Assembly (NCBI RefSeq): GCF_022539505.1
Contig: NC_061510.1
Span: 266,299,687 to 266,363,686, forward strand
From: Lolium rigidum
Lineage: Eukaryota > Streptophyta > Magnoliopsida > Poales > Poaceae
Reading direction: 5' to 3'
DNA length: 64,000 nt
Shown: piece by piece, positions 41,889-51,472 of the stretch
How positions within the stretch are numbered: the first letter of the stretch is position 1
Layout: every line of letters begins with the position of its first letter
Position numbers and translations under genes: made by a program
The notes under the pieces: generated by a model
Databases searched by the model: none
What the model was told of the DNA's origin: nothing
The model's input: only the letters and a program-made list of their open reading frames with translations

Positions 41889-44458
41889 TTCTGCTCGTCC
41901 CGAGCAGGTAAAATGATAACAAAGATAATTTCTGAAGTGACATGCCATCATAACCTTGATCATACTATTTGTAAACATATGTAGTGGATGCAGCGATCAA
42001 AACAATGGTAATGACATGAGTAAACAAGTGAATCATAAAGCAAAGACTTTTCATGAATAGTACTTCAAGACAAGCATCAATAAGTCTTGCATAAGAGTTA
42101 ACTCATAAAGCAATAAATCAAAGTAAAGGCATTGAAGCAACACAAAGGAAGATTAAGTTTCAGCGGTTGCTTTCAACTTGTAACATGTATATCTCATGGA
42201 TAATTGTCAACATAGAGTAATATAACAAGTGCAATATGCAAGTATGTAGGAATCAATGCACAGTTCACACAAGTGTTTGCTTCTTGAGGTGGAGAGAGAG
42301 AGGTGAACTGACTCAACATAAAAGTAAAAGAATGGTCCTTCAAAGAGGAAAGCATCGATTGCTATATTTGTGCTAGAGCTTTTATTTTGAAAACATGAAA
42401 CAATTTTGTCAACGGTAGTAATAAAGCATATGAGTTATGTAAATTATATCTTACAAGTTGCAAGCCTCATGCATAGTATACTAATAGTGCCCGCACCTTG
42501 TCCTAATTAGTTTGGACTACCGGATCTTTGCAATGCACATGTTTTAACCAAGTGTCACAATGGGGTACCTCCATGCCGCTTGTACAAAGGTCTAAGGAGA
42601 AAGCTCGCATTTTGGATTTCTCGCTTTTGATTATTCTCAACTTAGACATCCATACCGGGACAACATGGAAAACAGATAATGGACTCCTCTTTAATGCATA
42701 AGCATGTGGCAACAATTATTATTCTCATATGAGATTGAGGATATATGTCCAAAACTGAAACTTCCACCATGAATCATGGCTTCAGGTTAGCGGCCCAATG
42801 TTCTTCTCTAACAATATGCATGCTCCAACCATTAAGGTGGTAGATCTCTCTTACTTCGAGACAAGACGGACATGCATAGCAACTCACATGATATTCAACA
42901 AAGAATAGTTGATGGCGTCCCCGAAGCATGGTTATCGCACAACAAGCAACTTAATAAGAGATAAAGTGCATAAGTACATATTCAATACCACAATAGTTTT
43001 TAAGCTATTTGTCCCATGAGCTATATATTGCAAAGGTGAATGATGGAATTTTAAAGGTAGCACTCAAGCAATTTACTTTGGAATGGCGGATAAATACCAT
43101 GTAGTAGGTAGGTATGGTGGACACAAATGGCATAGTGGTTGGCTCAAGTATTTTGGATGCATGAGAAGTATTCCCTCTCGATACAAGGTTTAGGCTAGCA
43201 AGGTTATTTGAAACAAACACAAGGATGAATGGTACAGCAAAACTCACATAGAAGACATATTGTAAACATTATAAGACTCTACACCGTCTTCCTTGTTGTT
43301 CAAAACTCAATACTAGATATTATCTAGACTCTAAAGAAACCAAATATGCAAACCAAATTAGCAAGCTCTAAGTGTTTCTTCATTAATGGGTGCAAAGTAT
43401 ATGATGCAAGAGCTTAAACATGAGCACAACAATTGCCAAGTATCAAATTATCCAAGACATTTTAGAATTACTACATGTAGCATTTTCCAATTCCAACCAT
43501 ATAACAATTTAACGAAGAAGAAACTTCGCCATGAATACTATGAGTAGAGCCTAAGGACATACTTGTCCATATGCTACAACGGAGCGTGTCTCTCTCCCAC
43601 AAAGTGAATGCTAGGATCCATTTTATTCAAACAAAACAAAAAACAAAAACAAACCGACGCTCCAAGCAAAGTGCATAAGATGTGACGGAATAAAAATATA
43701 GTTTCGGGGAAGGAACTCGATAATGTTGTCGATGAAGAAGGGGATGCCTTGGGCATCCCCAAGCTTAGACGCTTGAGTCTTCTTAGAATATGCAGGGGTG
43801 AACCACCGGGGCATCCCCAAGCTTAGAGCTTTCACTCTCCTTGATCATATTGCATCATACTCCTCTCTTGATCCTTGAAAACTTCCTCCACACCAAACTC
43901 GAAACAACTCATTAGAGGGTTAGTGCATAATAAAAATTCACATGTTCAGAGGTGACACAATCATTCTTAACACTTCTGGACATTGCATAAAGCTACTGGA
44001 CATTAATGGATCAAAGAAATTCATCCAACATAGCAAAAGAGGCAATGCGAAATAAAAGGCAGAATCTGTCAAAACAGAACAGTCCGTAAAGATGGATTTT
44101 ATTAGGCCACCAGACTTGCTCAAATGAAAATGCTCAAATTGAATGAAAGTTGCGTACTTATCTGAGGATCATGCACGTAAATTGGCTTAATTTTCTGAGC
44201 TACCTACAGGGAGGTAGATCCAGATTCGTGACAGCAAAGAAATCTGGAACTCGCGCAATAATCCAAATCTAGTACTTACTTTACTATCAAAGACTTTACT
44301 TGGCACAACAAAACATAAAACTAAGATAAGGAGAGGTTGCTACAGTAGTAAACAACTTCCAAGACTCAAATATAAAACAAAAATACTGTAGTAAAAACAT
44401 GGGTTGTCTCCCATAAGCGCTTTTTTAACGCCTTTCAGCCTAGGCGCAAAAGTGTAAC
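41889..44458 (-). other. S2 internal domain, non-coding 3' part
   Basis: About 2.6 kb, AT-rich, no gene seen. It contains the two extra 16-base copies and a short inverted repeat GGGATGCC/GGCATCCC at 43741-43759. Confidence 0.8.
43753..43826 (-). repeat. Two internal copies of the S2 polypurine-site 16-mer
   Basis: GCATCCCCAAGCTTAG on the plus strand at 43753-43768 and 43811-43826, identical to 41873-41888. Confidence 0.9.
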
Positions 44459-45105
44459 TCAAGTGTTATCGAAGGGTGGTGCACCTACAGCGGGGTTTGG
44501 AGTTTTCTCAACCATGCATAGTATATTGGATACATAAGTTTCAGCGTCTCCCTTTTCATTAGTCTTGGGCTTGCTACTCTCATCGAACAAATTTTCAGGA
44601 ACAAGCCAAGCATAGTTATGTTCTAGTGCATCATTCATAGCTAGGAGTTTACATGGTATTGGTGCTTTGATCTCCCCACCATCATTAATATTATTAGTGT
44701 ACCTTATTCTATCCATGTCCATTTTTTCAAGGAGACCAACAAAATTAGTATGAGAACCAAGCATATTAAATTTAGCAAAAACCTTTCTAGCCTCTCTTGC
44801 TAGACCACCAAATTCTCTAAGAAGGGTTTCTAAAACAAAATCTTTCTTTTCCCCCTCTTCCATATCACCAAGTGTAAGAAACATGTGTTGGATTATAGGA
44901 TTGAGATTAATAAATTTAGTTTCCAACATGCGAACTAAAGCAAGCAAGCAGCAATTTCATAAGTAGGAGCAAGTTCTACCAAGTGTCTATCTTCAAAATC
45001 TTCAACGGTACTAACATGGGTGAAAAATTCTTCTATATTGTTCCTCCCAATTATAGACCCTTGTCCTACTGGTATGTTTTTTGTGGTAAAATTAAAAGGA
45101 AACAT
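44459..45105 (-). pseudogene. S2 gag-like ORF, frameshifted
   Basis: ATG 45103-45105 gives MFPFNFTTKNIPVGQGS; a one-base shift near 44948 separates it from the open frame LALVRMLETKFINLNPII that ends VGAPPFDNT at 44459. Total about 215 residues. No zinc knuckle or pol motif. The helical, leucine-rich segment (LLREFGGLAREARKVF) would fit a capsid-like protein, but the function is unknown. It is the only ORF of the element. Confidence 0.8.
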
Positions 45106-45313
45106 GATGAATCAAGTAAAGTAAATGCAAGTAACTAATTTTTTTGTGTTTTTGATATAACAGACAAGACAGTAAATAAAGTAAAACTAGCAACTAATTT
45201 TTGTGTGTTTTGATATAAGTGCAGCAAACAAAGTAGTAAATAAAATAAAGCAAGACAAAAACAAAGTAAAGAGGTTGAGAAGTGGAGACTCCCCTTGCAG
45301 CGTGTCTTGATCT

Positions 45314-45330
45314 CCCCGGCAACGGCGCCA
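45314..45330 (-). promoter_or_regulatory. S2 primer binding site, tRNA-Asp type
   Basis: Sense TGGCGCCGTTGCCGGGG, 11 bases inside the 5' LTR, complementary to the 3' end of plant tRNA-Asp (as known). The other elements here use initiator tRNA-Met-type sites. Confidence 0.88.
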
Positions 45331-45341
45331 GAAAATATGCT

Positions 45342-46939
45342 TGATGGCGTGTATTTCACACGTTCGTTGGGGAACCCCAAGAGGAAGGTATGATGCGCAC
45401 AGCAGCAAGTTTTCCCTCGGAAAGAAACCAAGGTTTATCGAACCGGGAGGAGCCAAGAAGCACGTTGAAGGTTGATGGCGGCGGGATGTAGTGCGGCGCA
45501 ACACCGAGAGATTCCGGCGCCAACGTGGAACCCGCACAACACAACCAAAGTACTTTGCCCCAACGAAACAGTGAGGTTGTCAATCTCACCGGCTTGATGT
45601 AACAAAGGATTAACCGTATTGTGTGGAAGATGATTGTTTGCAGAGAAAACAGTAAAACAAGTATTGCAGCAGATTTGTATTTTAGTATTAAAAGAATGGA
45701 CCGGGGTCCACAGTTCACTAGAGGTGTCTATCCCATAAGATAAAAGCATGTTGGGTGAACAAATTACGATCAGGCGATTGACAAATAGAGAGGGCATAAC
45801 AATGCACATACATGTCATGATAAGTATAGTGAGATTTAATTGGGCATTACGACAAAGTACATAGACCGCCATCCAACCGCATCTATGCCTAAAAAGTCCA
45901 CCTTCAGAGTTATCATCCGAACCCCTCCGGTATTAAGTTGCTAAACAACAGACAATTGCATTAAGTATGGTGCGTAATGTAATCAACAACTACATCCTCG
46001 GACATAGCGCCAATGTTTTATCCCTAGTGGCAATAGCACAACACAACCTTAGAACTTTTCATCACTCGTCCCGGTGTCAATGCAGGCATGAACCCACTAT
46101 CGAGCATAAATACTCCCTCTTGGAGTTAAGAGTAAAAACTTGGCCAGAGCCTCTACTAATAACGGACAACATGCAAGATCATAAACAACACATATGTAAT
46201 AACTTGATAATTAACATAACATGGTATTCTCTATCCATCGGATCCCGACAAACACAACATAGAGTATTACAGATAGATGATCTTGATCATGTTAGGCAGC
46301 TCACAAGATCCAACAATGAAGCACAATGAGGAGAAGACAACTATCTAGCTACTGCTATGGACCCATAGTCCAGGGGTGAACTACTCACTCATCACTCCGG
46401 AGGCGACCATGGCGGTGTAGAGTCCTCCGGGAGATGAATCCCCTCTCCGGCAGGGTGCCGGAGGAGATCTCCGGAATCCCCCGAGATGGGATTGGCGGCG
46501 GCGGCGTCTCGCAAGGTTTTCCGTATCGTGGTTTTTTCGCATCGTGGGTTTCGCGACGGAGGCTTTAAGTAGGCGGAAGGGCGAGTCGGAGGGCCGACGA
46601 GGGGCCCACACCATAGGGCGGCACGGGCCCCTCCTTGGCCGCGCCGCCTTGTGGTGTCGCCACCTCGTGGCCCCACTTCGTATGCTCTTCGGTCTTCCGG
46701 AAGGTTCGTGGCAAAATAGGACCCCGGGTCTTGATTTCGTCCGATTCCGAGAATATTTCGTTACTAGGATTTCGAAACCAAAAACAGCAGAAAACAAGCA
46801 ATCGGCACTTCGGCATCTTGTTAATAGGTTAGTTCCAGAAAATGCACGAATATGACATAAAGTGTGCATAAAACATGTAGGTATCATCAATAATATGGCA
46901 TGGAACATAAGAAATTATCGATACGTCGGAGACGTATCA
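45342..46939 (-). repeat. S2 5' LTR
   Basis: 1598 bp, ends TGATACG...GCCATCA in sense; followed by CTAAT, after which the G2 RT frame resumes. Confidence 0.95.
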
Positions 46940-47016
46940 CTAATGCACCTAGTACTTTCATGAGACTGATGAACGAAGTTTTACGTGCTTTTATTGGAAG
47001 TTTTGTGGTGGTATAC
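46940..47016 (+). pseudogene. G2 reverse transcriptase, continuation after S2
   Basis: Reads [16 protein letters not shown] and then GSFVVVY, directly continuing MPFGLTN of 40273 across the duplicated CTAAT. B3 begins at 47017, so the catalytic DD that normally follows VVVYF is not in the window. Confidence 0.9.
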
Positions 47017-47985
47017 TGATGCAGCCCGACCTTCGGTCTTCACCGCATCATATGCTTCATCACCAAGACGACACGCAAAGGTGAATCTTCTCCTTTATGC
47101 GTGCCTACAATCGCCTATGTGGAACGATATACTACTTCATACTCCGTCACGTCTTGATGATAGGAACTCGACGACAAGTACGGAGGGAAGAGAGGATGCC
47201 ATGGAGACCCGAGGACGCAAGGCCGATGTCACGGAAGCATGGAAGAGAAGGAGGAAGAAGAGCTGGACGCTCCAGGCCGGAACTTCCGCCCATCCTGGCC
47301 GGAACTTCCGCCCAGATGCTGTCAAGACCAAAGGCGCTCACACGAAGAGTTGTGGCCGGAACTTCCGCCCTGATGGCCGGAACTTCCGCCCAGGACCGGA
47401 ACTTCCGCCCCCAGGAGCTGGAACTTCCGCCCCATCGAACCTCAGCCAGATCTCAGCCCACTTTGGCTTGTAACTTACCCCTTCATCCCCTTACCTATAA
47501 ATAGGCACCTACCCCCACCTTCATGAGGGAGATGATGTTTTAGATGAATTGGCTTATGCCTCTATTATCCCTTTGTGGATTTAGGTAACCCCCACCTTAG
47601 GTTAATTCCTATTGTACCACCCGGGCTCCTTATCGAATCCTATTGTATCTCTTTGGTGACTTCTACCAATCTTAGTCTTTTGCTTGCACTTCTACCTATT
47701 TGGTCTTTTGCTTGCACTTCTATTGAGTTTGGTCTTTTCACCCTTCTAGATTCATAGGATCTTCGATTTGTCGATCTTTTTGCGGGACTTCTACCGAAAG
47801 GTCTTTTCCGCAACTTCTATCGAGTTGGTGTTTCGGGCCAGCGAGGATAACCGATTGTGTTGTGTGCGTGTGTTTGTATCGAGTTCTTCGCGTTCATCCA
47901 CTTCCCCGCGAATCCCCCTCCGCAATCACACTCACCCGGGTCAAACCGTGAAGATTGGGCATACCCTCGGGCTTAGCCCGCATCA
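47017..47985 (+). repeat. B3 5' LTR
   Basis: 969 bp. The head still encodes family B tail residues (RHAKVNLLLYACLQ). CTATAAATAG at about 47496-47505 is the likely TATA box. Confidence 0.85.
47274..47435. repeat. CGGAACTTCCGCC motif cluster in the B3 LTR
   Basis: The phrase GGAACTTCCGCC occurs six times in about 160 bp, usually as GGCCGGAACTTCCGCCC, with irregular spacing; a related GGAACTTCCGCTCC is in the leader at 48308. The core CGGAA-C-TTCCG is an inverted repeat. It lies where other family members carry different GC-rich sequence. Confidence 0.88.
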
Positions 47986-47987
47986 TA

Positions 47988-48000
47988 TGGTATCTGAGCA
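47988..48000 (+). promoter_or_regulatory. B3 primer binding site
   Basis: TGGTATCTGAGCA, one mismatch to TGGTATCAGAGC. Confidence 0.8.
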
Positions 48001-48568
48001 AAGGTTGCCACGGATTTGACCCTCCGTTTCCACCAATTTTGCCCAAAAATTTCCCCAAAAATTTTTCCCCAAAAAATAGCTCGAATTTGGATCTCTGAAT
48101 TTGTTGCGTTGTTTGTGGTTTTGGTCCACAGATCTGTTGTCTTTGGTGTTGATCTATCATCCCTCCACTTTTCACCGGTCAATTCCACCATTTTCCCCCT
48201 CAAATCCAGCGATTTGTCCCGCAGTTTCCGCCCGTGTTCGTGTTGTTCGTCACGCAGATCCAGATCCAGAAATTTTGCCATTTCCGGTACTACCGCCCCT
48301 ACCCAGCGGAACTTCCGCTCCTCCCAAAATCTCCAAATCGGGTCAGCCACCATCGTCTTCCTCGCTGCAACCACCTCAAAGCCACCACGCGCAGCCCAAC
48401 CACCTACGCGCGCCAGCCACGCACGCCCCCGCGAGCCGCCCGCCCTTCCTCGATCGCCACCACGCACGCTGCCCCTCCGCTCAGCAACCGCGCGCCACGC
48501 TCGCCGCCCGGGGCCCCCTCATCTGCTTCCCGCGCGAGCCCACCACCGCCGGCCCGCACAACCCGCGC
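48001..48568 (+). other. B3 leader, non-coding
   Basis: Family B leader start followed by a C-rich, GC-rich block (48220-48568) with shadow ORFs only. Confidence 0.7.
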
Positions 48569-48857
48569 TGTTACATCTGCTGAAGCATGAGGTGCAAGCG
48601 ACGGAGAGGAGCGCGGTTCAGTTATCGGACGGCGCACGAGAAGAGTAGCTGTGGCTAGGATAGAGCCACGTGTCGCTGGGCGTGTGTGTGTCTTGGGCCA
48701 GGCAGGTTATAAGCCGGCGCGTTGTAAGGATCAGGTTATCGAGAATTAAATGAAAACTACTGTGACTTCCTTCCTCTCCAAGTCTCTCCTCCCCAGATCT
48801 CTCTCCTCTCGCCTGAACCCTACCGGCGGCGATCCCTCCGCCGGGCAGGACATAACA
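48569..48857 (+). repeat. R1 5' LTR
   Basis: 289 bp, TGTTACATCTGC...GGACATAACA, with TTATAA at 48707-48712 as the likely TATA box. Confidence 0.82.
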
Positions 48858-48860
48858 CTT

Positions 48861-48873
48861 TGGTATCAGAGCC
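48861..48873 (+). promoter_or_regulatory. R1 primer binding site, initiator tRNA-Met
   Basis: TGGTATCAGAGCC, three bases after the LTR. Confidence 0.92.
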
Positions 48874-49052
48874 GACGACGCCCGGGCGCGCTTCACAACT
48901 CGACTTGATCCAGTAACATCGACCAATCGGTTGTGGATCTCCTTGGGGATCTGCTGTAAATCCGAGATTGGCGTGTGGAACAAGCAGAGGAAGCTGCGAC
49001 GGCGCCTCAGGTTTCAAAACCGGCGGCGCAGACTCGCTTTGTACTCGAGAAG

Positions 49053-50304
49053 ATGGAGGACCTCAGGGAGATGATGAAGCAACGCTTCGACGCCATGGAT
49101 TCGAAGTTTGAGGCCGTGGAGAAGTTGCAAACTCAGCTCGCGGAGATGGATCTGAAGATGGGCAAGCACGCTCAGGCCCTGGAGCAGATGCAGGTCAAGG
49201 TGAATCTGTCCATGGAAACACTTGGTAAGGTTCAGGAGGATCAGAATCGCGTTACCAGTTCGTTGAGCGGGGCCGGAGTGACGCCGTTGGCCATACCAGA
49301 GAGGGACATCAACGCCATTCTCGGGCCGCCACCAGCACGTCAACCTGGGATGCCACAGGACAGACCGCCTCCTGCACCGTCCGAGCGCGTTCATCAACGA
49401 CCACTACCTCTTCCAGCCAGCGGCGCAGGCCCAAGGGTAACAATTCCCACAACCCCCACTGTATCAGTTTATGATGAAGTAAATGGCATGGGATCCAGTA
49501 GAGGAGATGAGGGACGACGTTCATGGTTTCCTAAGATGGATTTCCCGAAGTTTGATGGTACTGATGTCAGAATTTGGATTGACACCTGCAACACATTTTT
49601 TCTGTTATACAACATTGCTGAAGGATTCAAGGTCTCTGCTGCCACAATGTATATGCGAGACAGTGCTGCTCATTGGTACCAGGCATACAAGCTAGAGAAT
49701 CCATGGCACAACTGGTCAACGTTTTCAGTAGATGTGGTGCAGGAATTTGAGGGAAATGCACAGCGTGATAAAATCAGAGAGTTGTTAACTCTCAAGCAAA
49801 CAGGAACTGTGGAGGAATACAAGAGGCAGTTCGAAAAATTAGTATATCAGATCAAACTTTATGACCCAAACATGGGTGGGCTAATGTTAGTGCAGCGATT
49901 CATCTTGGGACTCAAGGAAGAGTTGAGAGCTGCGGTGGAAGTTCAGCTGCCCAATACAGTAGCTGAAGCTGCAATGTTTGCGCAGATCCAGGAGTCAGTG
50001 CTGGCTAGATCAAAGTCGGGATTTACACGACCGTATCATAAGAAGACATACAAGGAAGAAGGAGACCAAAGCCATACACCTGCTCACAAGTTTGAAAAAG
50101 GGGAAATCTGGAAGGCCAAGCAACTGAAGGATTATCGGAGAGCAAATAATCTGTGCTTTAAATGTGGAGAAAAATATGTCCCTGGCCATGTCTGTGCAGT
50201 ACCGGCAACAGGCCAGCTGAAGACTATGCAAGGAAATGAAATTATTGCAGATGAACTCCTGGATATGTTGGTAACTCATGGAGAAGACTATGACTGTCAT
50301 GTTT
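49053..50304 (+). CDS. R1 gag, 3' end cut by L1
   Basis: Capsid/nucleocapsid protein of a Reina-like element. The frame opens further upstream but the first in-frame ATG is 49053-49055 (MEDLREMMKQRFDAM). Order: N-terminal coiled coil (about residues 1-70), a Pro-rich linker, the Retrotrans_gag core (FPKMDFPKFDGTDVRIWI, AAHWYQAYK, EFEGNAQRDKIRELLTLKQ, YKRQFEKLVYQI, LGLKEELRAAVE), then CFKCGEKYVPGHVC, the chromovirus-type knuckle, near 50155-50196. The frame has no stop up to the L1 junction at 50304; the stop TGA at 50310-50312 belongs to the L1 LTR. In an intact element gag would continue into protease and pol. Confidence 0.9.
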
Positions 50305-51326
50305 TGTGGTGACCCGGCATACCACTGCATGGTGTAGTATGCAAGTCTGATATAACACCAATGAAACACCGTTCCACTAGTATTATATCGCTCAGAGTGG
50401 TACAACAGAAACATATGCGGGTCCAAGGCATGTCTATAGAATTACAACACCGACTCTTTACAAAAGATTCACACAGACCTCCTACTTTACAATGAGGTAA
50501 AACCGCAACTAAACTCCGTAAGAACGACTCGTAGTCTAGACTTATCACGAACTCTATTTGTAGAGTATTTATCTAGCTATAGAGGCTATGAATAGATTCT
50601 AGCTAAGTAGGAGCTAGGTTTAGGAAGCTAGTTCCATTCTAAGGCTAAACTAGGTTTTCTCCTTGTTGGATGTGGTATCTGACTCATCTGACGAGGTCCC
50701 GTCTTGTGAAGTAGTTGTTGACTCCTCGGCCTTCGAGTTGCACCGTAGATCCTCCTTCGATGCCTCCATATCTAAGCAGGGGATTTAAGAGTGGGATGAG
50801 TACGAGCGTACTCAACAAGTTCATTATAGGAAAGAGGTGTTTAATGCACTAGCTACAGCATTAGACCGTAAAGTCTAATACCAATGCAGGTTTTCATAAC
50901 CATTTCTTCAAAAGGTTGCTTTTATTCGGAAGAACTATGTCCGTCAGCCTTCACCGGTTTACTAGAACTTCATTGAGCTCCTTTCCGGCCGCGTTCGCAG
51001 CTTCCATATCCCGAACAGGGAGTGACGAGTCACGGTTCATTACACTCTGCAGAGGTGTGTTGCTTTACCCATAAGAGATCTTAACCTTGGTGCCAACCGG
51101 CGCGCAACCCGTCCACACTTCCTATGGTGTGAGGCCCGGTATAAGGTCTAGCCAATCATGTTCCTCCGCTACCTCGAACACCCACCCTTTGTTGCATACC
51201 CCGACCCCGGGTCCTCGTCGGTCCCATTATTCCCGTAATTTCGGGGTGGACCCCGACCACGACAACAGCTTGGGACTCGTTAACCAAACTCCTTCGCCGG
51301 TAGCCGCAACCCATCATAGACCACAT

Positions 51327-51472
51327 TACCGTGGGGAATTAGAAGGGGATCCCCACCCTCAAGTTGTTCCGCAAGCAAGAACCGCTACGGTAAGCAACAG
51401 CTATACCGTGGGGAATTAGAAGGGGCTCCCCACCCTCAAGTTACTCCGCAAGACACAACCGCTACGGTAAGC
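51327..51472. repeat. Tandem pair of about 77 bp in the L1 3' LTR
   Basis: Units begin TACCGTGGGGAATTAGAAGG at 51327 and 51404. The same pair occurs in the 5' LTR at 60646 and 60723, so it predates this insertion. Confidence 0.88.

Larger units (their letters stand above)
40274..46939 (-). mobile_element. S2: complete Sabrina-like LTR retrotransposon, non-autonomous
   Basis: LTRs 40274-41872 (1599 bp) and 45342-46939 (1598 bp), target duplication CTAAT (40269-40273 and 46940-46944), tRNA-Asp-type primer site 45314-45330 and polypurine region 41873-41888. The 3.47-kb internal domain has one short gag-like ORF (frameshifted) and no pol. LTR sequence and the MFPFNFTTKN start are as I remember for the Triticeae Sabrina family, so the name is offered with moderate confidence. 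The LTRs are nearly identical, so this is one of the youngest insertions here. Confidence 0.94.
35464..47016 (+). mobile_element. G2: family G gypsy-type element with gag, protease and RT, cut by S2 and B3
   Basis: 5' LTR 35464-36393, primer site 36396, leader with a 33-bp triple repeat, gag 37637-39062, protease 39074-39598, and RT 39558-40273 continuing at 46940-47016 after the S2 insertion. B3 then cuts it at 47017, just before the expected YFDD catalytic motif. It is the only element here with polymerase sequence next to gag, so it represents the autonomous lineage that could have served G1. This copy has several stops and frameshifts. TTTCC (35459-35463) would be its left target duplication half. 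Confidence 0.92.
47017..48568 (+). mobile_element. B3: diverged family B element, 5' LTR and leader start
   Basis: LTR 47017-47985, primer site 47988-48000, leader to 48568 where R1 begins. The LTR head (TGATGCAGCCCGACC) and the leader start (GATTTGACCCTCC, AAAATAGCTCGAATTTGG) align with family B; the LTR middle is different. TATAC (47012-47016) would be its left target duplication half. Confidence 0.85.
48569..50304 (+). mobile_element. R1: Reina-like chromovirus, 5' LTR and gag
   Basis: Short LTR (289 bp), initiator tRNA-Met primer site, and a gag with a GHxC-type knuckle are typical of the Reina clade of Ty3/gypsy chromoviruses. L1 cuts the element near the end of gag; pol and 3' LTR should lie right of the window. 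CGCGC (48564-48568) would be the left target duplication half. Confidence 0.85.

Noticed and set aside
48975..49052. Upstream extension of R1 gag from a GTG
   Set aside because: A GTG start is not expected in a plant; the first in-frame ATG is 49053.
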